A stretch of DNA of 5,625 bases from contig CAMGET010000111.1 of the NCBI GenBank assembly GCA_946055175.1, positions 1 to 5,625 of the forward strand, in the 5' to 3' direction. The translations under genes were made by a program, and so were the position numbers. The notes under the pieces are model-generated. The model saw only the letters and a list, made by a program, of their open reading frames with translations. It ran no database searches and was not told the origin of the DNA. Shown here piece after piece: positions 1-5,594 of this stretch; within the stretch, counting starts at the first letter, position 1, and each line of letters begins with the position of its first letter. This DNA is from an uncultured Roseburia sp. Lineage in GTDB: Bacteria; Bacillota; Clostridia; Lachnospirales; Lachnospiraceae.

Positions 1-158
1 TGCGTTTAGAAGTAAAAGACAATACGCTTGTGAACGAAAAGAAAATTAAATCCGCAGGTGTTTCCGGCGTTATTAGACCTGGTAAGACCAGCGTACAGGT
101 TGTAGTTGGAACAAAGGTTCAGTTCGTTGCTGACGAATTCAAGAAACTTTGCAAATAA
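1..158 (+). CDS. PTS permease, C-terminal end of EIIB domain (5' partial; probable GlcNAc-specific EIICB)
   Basis: Only the last 51 codons are in the window, read from position 3 and ending at TAA 156-158. They translate to the C-terminal half of a glucose-family PTS EIIB domain. The sequence RLEVKD is followed by a segment like the family's 'lkxxGvxGvixxgxxvQvvvGtxvexvaxe' pattern: here SAGVSGVIRPG, then VQVVVGTKVQFVADEF. The phosphorylated cysteine of EIIB lies upstream, outside the window. The protein stops right after EIIB, so no EIIA is fused at the C-terminus. A membrane EIIC domain would normally precede this. EIIB passes phosphate from EIIA to the incoming sugar at the membrane. Substrate cannot be read from this fragment; the nagA gene just downstream makes N-acetylglucosamine (nagE-like) the best guess, with glucose (ptsG-like) the alternative. 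A terminator follows after about 30 bp. Confidence 0.8.
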   Translation, partial: RLEVKDNTLVNEKKIKSAGVSGVIRPGKTSVQVVVGTKVQFVADEFKKLCK

Positions 159-187
159 TTTGGGTTATTTACTTACATAAGAAGTTC

Positions 188-219
188 AAAATGGGATGTC
201 TGATTTGGCATCCCATTTT
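188..219 (+). terminator. Rho-independent terminator after the PTS permease gene
   Basis: An 11-bp perfect inverted repeat pairs 188-198 (AAAATGGGATG) with 209-219 (CATCCCATTTT) around a 10-nt loop. The T-rich end of the descending arm (TTTTGTT) supplies the U tract. The flanking A's and T's make it able to terminate on either strand. It separates the permease gene from nagA, so nagA either has its own promoter or is reached by partial readthrough. Confidence 0.85.
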
Positions 220-220
220 G

Positions 221-261
221 TTCATGATAATAAAAAGTTCGATAAGTGTACTTTCTATTGT
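221..261 (+). repeat. Dispersed hairpin element, copy 1 (upstream of nagA)
   Basis: This 41-nt stretch matches 3107-3147 at 34 of 41 positions, beginning with an identical 12-nt block (TTCATGATAATA). It contains an imperfect inverted repeat: arms 225-238 and 250-263 pair over 14 positions with one A-C mismatch and one T-G wobble, leaving an 11-nt loop that begins TTCG and ends TGT. There is no trailing T tract, so it is not a simple terminator. It lies right after the permease terminator and about 40 nt before the nagA start codon. Function is unknown: it could be a 5'-leader RNA structure, a protein-binding operator or a small mobile repeat. Confidence 0.6.
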
Positions 262-299
262 CAGAGATATTGGTGTTGGAAAAAGGGAAGGTATGATAG

Positions 300-1421
300 A
301 TGATTATTAAAAATGGAAATGTTTTTTCAGAAGAAGGTTCTTTTCAGAAAAGAGATTTATATATAGAACAGGATAAAATTGGAACTGAAGGAAGCAAAGA
401 AGTATTAGATGCCACAGGATGTTATGTCATTCCGGGACTTACTGATATTCACTTTCACGGTTGTGTAGGGTATGATTTCTGCGATGGTACGAAAGAAGCA
501 ATCGAAAAGATGGCAGAATATCAATTGAAAAATGGTATTACGACTATTTGTCCTGCATCCATGACTTTTTCTGAAGAACAGCTGACGGCGATTTTTGCAA
601 ATGCTGCTTCTTATTCCGGGGAGAGCGGTGCTACACTTGTTGGTATTAACATGGAAGGGCCCTTTATTTCTATGGAGAAAAAGGGTGCACAGAATGGTGC
701 CTACATTCATAAACCGGATGCAGAAATGTTCTCACGTTTACAGAAAGCTGCAAACGGGTTAATTAAACTCGTAGATATTGCACCGGAAGTGGAAGGCGCA
801 ATGGAATGCATTGAAGCAATTCATGACAAGGTACGTGTATCAGTTGCCCATACAAATGCAGATTTTAATACCGCAGAAGAAGCCTTTGCAAAAGGTGCAT
901 GTCATGTGACGCATTTATACAATGCGATGCCGCCATATACACACAGAGCACCGGGAGTGATTGGAGCGGCCTGTGATAATGAGAACGTAATGGTGGAATT
1001 AATATGTGATGGTGTGCACAGCCATCCGGCTACTGTTCGTACTACCTTTAAAATGTTTGGCGATAACCGGATTATATTAATCAGTGACAGTATGATGGCA
1101 TGCGGACTGGAAGACGGACAATACACTTTAGGTGGACAAGACGTAACGGTCAAAGGAAATCTTGCAACGTTGACAGAATTAGGAAATATTGCGGGTTCGG
1201 TTACAAATCTTATGAATTGCCTTCGGACAGCCGTACAGAAAATGCGTATTCCATTAGAAAGTGCTGTAAAATGTGCTACGGTAAATCCTGCAAAAGCAAT
1301 CGGTATTTATAATCAATATGGAAGTCTTACACCCGGAAAGGCTGCAGATATAGTGGTGTTAAATAAAGACCTTGAAATTATGTATGTGATTAAGGCAGGT
1401 AAAGTTGTATTTTCAGTGTAA
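300..1421 (+). CDS. nagA: N-acetylglucosamine-6-phosphate deacetylase
   Basis: The 373-residue product should hydrolyse GlcNAc-6-phosphate to glucosamine-6-phosphate and acetate in the cytoplasm. This step feeds amino sugars into glycolysis and cell-wall precursors. Amidohydrolase landmarks are all present: HxH in DIHFHG (H51, H53), the metal-binding Glu in NMEGPF (E119), H184 in VAHTNAD, H205 in THLYNAM, substrate-loop APGVIGAA, DGVH (H240), the catalytic Asp in SDSM (D263), and a C-terminal beta strand segment with GSLTPGKAADIVVL. The HxH pair resembles the two-metal Bacillus-type enzyme rather than the E. coli form, which lacks it. Length is close to the usual 380-390. The ATG at 300 is preceded by GGGAAGG (285-291) at 8 nt; an ATG at 293 is out of frame and closes almost at once. 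ptsI follows after 12 bp, implying one transcript. nagB is not adjacent. Confidence 0.95.
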   Translation: MIIKNGNVFSEEGSFQKRDLYIEQDKIGTEGSKEVLDATGCYVIPGLTDIHFHGCVGYDFCDGTKEAIEKMAEYQLKNGITTICPASMTFSEEQLTAIFANAASYSGESGATLVGINMEGPFISMEKKGAQNGAYIHKPDAEMFSRLQKAANGLIKLVDIAPEVEGAMECIEAIHDKVRVSVAHTNADFNTAEEAFAKGACHVTHLYNAMPPYTHRAPGVIGAACDNENVMVELICDGVHSHPATVRTTFKMFGDNRIILISDSMMACGLEDGQYTLGGQDVTVKGNLATLTELGNIAGSVTNLMNCLRTAVQKMRIPLESAVKCATVNPAKAIGIYNQYGSLTPGKAADIVVLNKDLEIMYVIKAGKVVFSV

Positions 1422-1433
1422 GGGAGTGGACGT

Positions 1434-3053
1434 ATGACAAAATTGAAGGGAAAATCAGTTTATCAATCAATTGCAGTAGGGCCGATTTTAAGATGGAATA
1501 AACAGGAAATTGAAATCACGGACGAAAAGATTACGGATGCGGAGGCTGAAATAGTCAGAGTAAAGGAAGCAATTGAACAGGCAAAAGCACAGTTGGGGAA
1601 ACTATATGATAAAGCTGTTGTGGAAGTAGGAGAAGAAAGTGCTGCTATTTTTGAAGTACATCAGATGATGTTAGAAGATGATGACTATTTAGATACAATT
1701 TTTAACATGATTCGTGAGGAATGCAGAAATGCAGTGTATGCAGTAGAAGCTGCAGGAAATCAGTTCTCTGCTATTTTTGCAGCAATGGATGACGATTATA
1801 TGTGTGCACGTTCTGCAGATATAAAAGATATTTCAAATCGTGTGGTTCGAATCCTTGCAGGAGAAGAAGATGTAGATCTGACAAATATGGCACCATCCAT
1901 TATTGTAGCAGATGATTTATCTCCGAGTGAGACGGTTCAACTGGATAAGAGTAAAATTTTAGCATTTGTAACCGTACATGGATCCACAAATTCGCATACA
2001 GCAATTTTAGCGCGTATGATGAATATTCCTGCATTGGTAAATGTACCAATGGATTTAAACAAGTTGCATACCGGCATGAATGCGATTGTTGATGGAATTC
2101 TGGGCGAAGTTGCTTTTGAACCTACGGAAGAAGAAATGAATACTGCAAAAAGCCGTGTGGAAGAAGAAAAGGAAAAACTCCGTGTTCTTTCCTGCATGAA
2201 AGGACAGGCTACAGTGTCTAAAAGCGGAAAGAGAATAAACCTTTATGCAAATATTGGAAATGTGGACGATGTAAGTTATGTACTTGAAAATGATGCAGAA
2301 GGGATTGGACTATTCCGAAGTGAATTTTTGTATCTGGGTAGAGACCGTTTACCATCAGAGGAGGAGCAGTTTGAAGCTTATAAAAAAGTGGTTTCTGCAA
2401 TGAATGGTAAAAAGGTAATTATTCGTACACTGGATATCGGAGCAGATAAAAAGGCAGATTATTTACACTTGGATAAAGAAGAAAATCCGGCATTGGGATA
2501 TCGAGCCATTCGTATTTGTCTGACACAGAAGGATATTTTTAAAACACAGTTAAGAGCATTATTCCGCGCTGCAACATATGGAAATCTGGCAGTGATGTAT
2601 CCAATGATTATTTCTACAGAAGAAGTTTTAGAAATAAAACAATTTGTAACTGCTGTAGAGGCTGAACTAAAAGCGGAAGGAACGGAATATAGGATTCCGG
2701 AACAGGGAATCATGATTGAAACCCCGGCGGCAGTTATGATGAGTAATGAGCTTGCAGAAATGGTAGATTTCTTTAGTATCGGAACAAATGATTTGACCCA
2801 GTATACTCTGGCAATTGACAGGCAGAATGAAAAACTGGATGCTTTTTATGATGCGCATCATCCTGCAGTGTTACGTATGATTCAGATGGTAATCGATAGT
2901 GCACATGCACATGGAATCTGGGCAGGTATCTGCGGAGAACTTGGTGCAGATATGGAATTGACAGAACGGTTTTTAGCAATGGGAATTGATGAATTATCAG
3001 TTGCTCCGTCAGCAATTTTGAAAATTCGAAAACGAATTCGGGAGGCAGAATAA
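1434..3053 (+). CDS. ptsI: Phosphoenolpyruvate-protein phosphotransferase (PTS enzyme I)
   Basis: Enzyme I takes phosphate from PEP and passes it to HPr, powering all PTS sugar uptake; it is cytosolic and dimeric. The 539 residues are slightly shorter than the usual 570-575. Order: N-terminal helical HPr-binding region (about 30-145), the swivelling phosphohistidine domain with the active His in HGSTNSHTAILAR (H188), then the PEP-binding TIM barrel. Barrel residues visible are R295 in GLFRSEFLY, R331 in IRTLDIGADK, E430 in IMIETPAA, the signature GTNDLTQYTLAIDR (450-463) and the proton donor C500 in AGICGE. All catalytic residues appear present. The Shine-Dalgarno GGGAGTGG (1422-1429) begins directly after the nagA stop, so the two genes almost certainly share a transcript. 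No ptsH is adjacent, so HPr must be encoded elsewhere. No clear terminator follows. Confidence 0.96.
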   Translation: MTKLKGKSVYQSIAVGPILRWNKQEIEITDEKITDAEAEIVRVKEAIEQAKAQLGKLYDKAVVEVGEESAAIFEVHQMMLEDDDYLDTIFNMIREECRNAVYAVEAAGNQFSAIFAAMDDDYMCARSADIKDISNRVVRILAGEEDVDLTNMAPSIIVADDLSPSETVQLDKSKILAFVTVHGSTNSHTAILARMMNIPALVNVPMDLNKLHTGMNAIVDGILGEVAFEPTEEEMNTAKSRVEEEKEKLRVLSCMKGQATVSKSGKRINLYANIGNVDDVSYVLENDAEGIGLFRSEFLYLGRDRLPSEEEQFEAYKKVVSAMNGKKVIIRTLDIGADKKADYLHLDKEENPALGYRAIRICLTQKDIFKTQLRALFRAATYGNLAVMYPMIISTEEVLEIKQFVTAVEAELKAEGTEYRIPEQGIMIETPAAVMMSNELAEMVDFFSIGTNDLTQYTLAIDRQNEKLDAFYDAHHPAVLRMIQMVIDSAHAHGIWAGICGELGADMELTERFLAMGIDELSVAPSAILKIRKRIREAE

Positions 3054-3062
3054 GATTTTCCC

Positions 3063-3090
3063 TTGCAAATATAATTGAATATGGTAAAAT
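3063..3090 (+). promoter_or_regulatory. Probable sigma-A promoter with extended -10 for the TPR-GGDEF gene
   Basis: TTGCAA (3063-3068) is spaced 16 nt from TAAAAT (3085-3090), and a TGG directly before the -10 hexamer matches the extended -10 (TGn) pattern. Both hexamers are near consensus. It lies 10 bp after the ptsI stop and would start RNA at about 3096-3098, so hairpin copy 2 would sit close to the 5' end of the transcript. Supported by sequence only. Confidence 0.6.
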
Positions 3091-3106
3091 GTTCCTATTA
3101 ATTTAA

Positions 3107-3147
3107 TTCATGATAATAGAAAGTTCGCTGGATGTACTTACTATTAT
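3107..3147 (+). repeat. Dispersed hairpin element, copy 2 (upstream of TPR-GGDEF gene)
   Basis: Second copy of the element at 221-261. Arms AATAGAAAGT (3115-3124) and ACTTACTATT (3136-3145) pair around an 11-nt loop with one A-A mismatch, and pairing extends outward through GAT/ATT (3112-3114 with 3146-3148). Relative to copy 1, the A-C mismatch becomes G-C and the outer T-G wobble becomes T-A. An A-T pair becomes A-A and G-C becomes G-T, so overall foldability is kept although not every change helps. The loop keeps its ends (TTCG and TGT) but differs in the middle. It lies between the predicted transcription start and the ribosome-binding site of the GGDEF gene. Confidence 0.6.
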
Positions 3148-3165
3148 TTACGAAAGGTGACGAAA

Positions 3166-4622
3166 ATGAAAGATAGCACCCACGAAGAGCTTGCTTTCGA
3201 GTATGCAAACGAAGGTTTATAAGCTTTATATGATAGGAAACTGAATAAAGCAGCGTTGTCAATTCAGGCAGCGCTGAATCTTTTTAAAGAGATTGGCAAT
3301 GTGGAAGAGTATGCAAAAAATTTAAATCGGATTGGCGTTGTTTATGCTACTATTGGTAATGAAGCAATGGCAATGGATTTTTTCTGGAAGGACTTGAATG
3401 TGCGATAGCAAATGAACTTCATCATATTTCAGTTCTTTTCTATAATAATATTGGTTCCAGATATATGGAACTCAATGAATATGAAAAAGCAATTGCTTAC
3501 TTTGATAAAGCAGAGAAGGAACTTGCATATGAAGATATGGAGACAAGAGAACGTTATGCCAGCTGGTTTTTAATAACAAAGCTGAATTTAATGGTATCTT
3601 ACAAATACTTAAAACAATATGATAAAGCAGAAAGTTATTTGAATGAATTGGAACCATATGCAAATCAGGAAATAAATAAAGAATATTATTTTACATTTTT
3701 GATTTCAAAATACTGGCTTTATTGGCTAATAGGGAAAAGAGAAGAGGTATATGAAAAATTAGATGAAATTGTTGAAGGCGCGCTGAATGATGAGAGTGCT
3801 TCTGATTATGAAATGGATATGCGGGATGTTTGTGGCCTTTTAAAAGAAATGGGTGAATTTGAAAAATGGCAACAAATTATTTGGTCATTTGATGCCTATA
3901 CGAAGGAGCAGGGAACGATACACGCACAATTAGCCTTAACGGAAATGTGGATGGATTATTATAAAGCAATTAACGATATGCCAAAATATATTCATTTATG
4001 TGTAGACCATGCAGAACTATATCAAAAACAGAAAGTAATTACCGACAAGGAACAAGCCGCTGCGATTGATATGAAAATTGAATTACGGGAAAAAGAGGTT
4101 GCGCGTCGCAAGGCAGAAAAAAAATCAAACACGGATTCCTTGACAGATTTAGGAAATCGTTATATGTTAGAATACGACATACGTAGATTAATAAAGGATG
4201 GCTTACAAGACAAGAAGTCTATTGCAGTAGGTATTTTGGATGTGGATTGTTTTAAGGAACATAATGATACCTATGGACACCTTCTGGGAGATGACAGTCT
4301 TCGTAAAATTGCAGAAGTATTAAAGGATGAGACGAAGAAGGAGGGTTCTGCCTATCGATTTGGTGGTGATGAATTTGTTATATTATTACAAGATGTAGCA
4401 GTAAATAGGGTAGAGGAGATAGCAGCTGCCATTAAAATGCGTATTTTTGAATTACATATCGAAAATAAGAATTCCACGGTTGGTTCAGAACTTACAATTT
4501 CTCAAGGGTTCAGTGTTTTTATCCCAGATGAAGAGTGCGGTATGGGGGCTCTTCTCGAAAAAGCAGATCAGGCATTATATAAAGCCAAAGAAAGTGGAAA
4601 AAACGGTTATGTAGTTTGCTGA
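3166..4622 (+). pseudogene. TPR-GGDEF diguanylate cyclase gene with nonsense and frameshift lesions
   Basis: The original gene appears to start at ATG 3166, 5 nt after AAAGGTGA (3153-3160). Its frame reads MKDSTHEELAFEYANEGL and then hits TAA at 3220-3222 (codon 19), where a Glu codon is a plausible ancestor. The same frame continues as a TPR-like segment (ALYDRKLNKAALSIQAALN, then EYAKNLNRIGVVYATIGN) to a T run at 3378-3383. There a missing base shifts it to a TAG at 3406-3408. Adding one T restores LEGLECAIANELHHISVL and joins the long downstream frame. With both repairs the gene is 486 codons, 485 residues: TPR sensor region followed by GGDEF. No transmembrane segment is evident. Two separate lesions within about 220 bp argue for real decay, although a double sequencing error is not excluded. 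Confidence 0.8.
3465..4622 (+). CDS. GGDEF-domain protein, surviving open frame of the disrupted TPR-GGDEF gene
   Basis: This 385-residue open frame is the intact remainder of the broken gene. Residues about 1-65 are TPR-like (YEKAIAYFDKAEKEL, YDKAESYLNELEP). About 70-190 is more helical repeat, and 195-222 is a charged, probably coiled-coil linker. From about 222 to the end is a GGDEF domain, which makes cyclic di-GMP from two GTP. Its motifs are DSLTDLGNR (224-232), the metal-binding LDVDCFKEHND (D259), YGHLLGDD, the signature GGDEF (300-304) and ADQALYKAKESGKNG. The inhibitory I-site RxxD is absent; KKEG occupies that position. The ATG at 3465 has no convincing Shine-Dalgarno and falls inside a TPR unit, so it is an arbitrary start. 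The frame is open upstream to about 3363. It may be translated weakly or not at all. Confidence 0.6.
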   Translation: MELNEYEKAIAYFDKAEKELAYEDMETRERYASWFLITKLNLMVSYKYLKQYDKAESYLNELEPYANQEINKEYYFTFLISKYWLYWLIGKREEVYEKLDEIVEGALNDESASDYEMDMRDVCGLLKEMGEFEKWQQIIWSFDAYTKEQGTIHAQLALTEMWMDYYKAINDMPKYIHLCVDHAELYQKQKVITDKEQAAAIDMKIELREKEVARRKAEKKSNTDSLTDLGNRYMLEYDIRRLIKDGLQDKKSIAVGILDVDCFKEHNDTYGHLLGDDSLRKIAEVLKDETKKEGSAYRFGGDEFVILLQDVAVNRVEEIAAAIKMRIFELHIENKNSTVGSELTISQGFSVFIPDEECGMGALLEKADQALYKAKESGKNGYVVC

Positions 4623-4626
4623 CTTT

Positions 4627-4636
4627 TTTCGACAAA
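4627..4636 (-). promoter_or_regulatory. 0A box (Spo0A-binding site) upstream of spo0A
   Basis: TTTCGACAAA on the + strand reads TTTGTCGAAA on the - strand, which contains the full 0A-box core TGTCGAA. It lies about 75 bp before the spo0A start codon in the only gap between the GGDEF frame and spo0A, so direct autoregulation by phosphorylated Spo0A is likely. No strong promoter is seen nearby. The best weak fit is TTGCTG (4616-4621), 17 nt, TTAAAT (4639-4644), which would place the box in the spacer and so favour repression. I saw no sigma-H pattern. Confidence 0.6.
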
Positions 4637-4711
4637 TTTTAAATGGAAGTGTATTTATCATCGTTTTTGTTGGTAAAACGGACAAAACACATCAACAAAT
4701 AGGAGGATAAT

Positions 4712-5515
4712 ATGAGTAAGACAACAGTAGCAATTGCAGAAGATAACGAGTTGATGCTTGGATTACTGGGGGATATTGTTTCAAATGATAGTGAATTGGA
4801 CGTGGTGGGTACTGCCAGAAATGGTGAAGATATTTGTAAAATAATAAAAGAAAAAGAACCGGATGTCGTTTTGTTGGATATTGTGATGCCGAAATTAGAT
4901 GGCTTAGGAGTTTTAGACAAAATCAAACAGGATAAAACCGTAAAGAAAATACCAACATTTATTATGGTTAGTGCAATCGGTCAGGATCAGGTCACAGAAG
5001 ATGCCTTTAATCTTGGCGCAGACTATTACATAATGAAACCTTTTGACGAGAAACTGATTATTAGCCGAATCAAACGTGCAAAAAAGGATTATTCTCAAAA
5101 GAGGAAGGAAGCTTTACCGGAAGCTCCGTTAACAGGAGAAAAAAAGCAGGAGAAAACAGAAGCTGATCTTGAAGCAGATGTGACAGAAATTATCCATGAA
5201 ATCGGAGTTCCGGCACACATTAAGGGTTATCAGTATTTACGGGATGCGATTGTAATGTCCGTAAAAGATATGGATATGCTGAATTCCATTACAAAAATCT
5301 TATATCCGACGATTGCAAAGAAATACCAGACAACGCCAAGCCGTGTGGAACGTGCTATCCGGCATGCAATTGAAGTGGCATGGGGAAGAGGCCGGATGGA
5401 TACTTTAGATGATATGTTTGGATATACGATTAACCGAGGAAAAGGAAAACCGACAAACTCAGAATTCATAGCACTTATTACAGATAGAATTCGTTTGGAT
5501 TATAAAATGTATTAG
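4712..5515 (+). CDS. spo0A: Sporulation master response regulator Spo0A
   Basis: The 267-residue length equals the family norm. Residues 1-122 form a receiver domain: acidic pocket E10/D11, phospho-acceptor D56 in VVLLDIVMP (same number as in Bacillus subtilis), conserved Ser in MVSA (S87) and Lys in MKP (K109). A charged linker spans about 125-155. Residues 156-267 are the sporulation-specific DNA-binding domain, with the recognition helix [15 protein letters not shown] (210-224) and the ending [18 protein letters not shown]. The phosphorylated protein binds 0A boxes to activate sporulation and repress growth-phase genes. In clostridia it also affects solvent, biofilm and storage metabolism. 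ATG 4712 follows a strong AGGAGG (4701-4706) at 5 nt. An 0A box lies upstream. The neighbours here are a GGDEF gene and a probable glgA, not spoIVB. The protein looks fully functional. Confidence 0.97.
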   Translation: MSKTTVAIAEDNELMLGLLGDIVSNDSELDVVGTARNGEDICKIIKEKEPDVVLLDIVMPKLDGLGVLDKIKQDKTVKKIPTFIMVSAIGQDQVTEDAFNLGADYYIMKPFDEKLIISRIKRAKKDYSQKRKEALPEAPLTGEKKQEKTEADLEADVTEIIHEIGVPAHIKGYQYLRDAIVMSVKDMDMLNSITKILYPTIAKKYQTTPSRVERAIRHAIEVAWGRGRMDTLDDMFGYTINRGKGKPTNSEFIALITDRIRLDYKMY

Positions 5516-5518
5516 TGC

Positions 5519-5547
5519 TTTTCATAATAGGAAAAAAGTATTATAAT
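5519..5547 (+). promoter_or_regulatory. Probable sigma-A promoter for the downstream glgA-like gene
   Basis: TTTTCA (5519-5524) and a perfect TATAAT (5542-5547) are separated by 17 nt. The promoter starts 4 bp after the spo0A stop codon and would give a leader of roughly 40 nt. An inverted repeat, ATAATA (5524-5529) with TATTAT (5539-5544), overlaps the spacer and the -10, so a small repressor site is possible. No terminator is visible between spo0A and this promoter, so readthrough from spo0A is also possible. Confidence 0.6.
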
Positions 5548-5594
5548 ATACCTAAAGATTTCGTTGAAAATCGGGGTTGGAGGGTATAGACAAC

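Noticed and set aside
205..231. TTGGCA ... GATAAT as a nagA promoter
   Set aside because: Hexamers look fair, but the 15-nt spacer is short and the -35 is inside the terminator stem; no matching arrangement exists at the second hairpin copy.
231..246. Flagellar sigma-28-like motif (TAAA ... CGATAA) in hairpin copy 1
   Set aside because: Spacing between the two parts is far too short, and copy 2 has CGCTGG where CGATAA would be.
405..710. Minus-strand open frame of 101 codons
   Set aside because: Lies wholly inside nagA on the opposite strand, has no family resemblance and competes with a gene whose catalytic residues are all in place. The other minus-strand frames inside nagA, ptsI, the GGDEF gene and spo0A are rejected for the same reason.
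1100..1312. Plus-strand open frame of 70 codons in another frame of nagA
   Set aside because: Shadow of nagA with composition untypical of a protein and no ribosome-binding site.
3301..3408. Re-initiation at GTG 3301 or ATG 3367 after the premature stop
   Set aside because: Both are in the frame that ends at TAG 3406-3408, so neither would reach the GGDEF domain.
4662..4680. Inverted repeat CGTTTT/AAAACG upstream of spo0A as a terminator
   Set aside because: Only 6 bp, mostly A-T, with no following T tract; it is too weak to call and may be chance in an AT-rich leader.
5557..5572. GATTT/AAATC stem-loop before the glgA-like gene
   Set aside because: Five-base AT-rich stem with no T tract; not distinguishable from chance.
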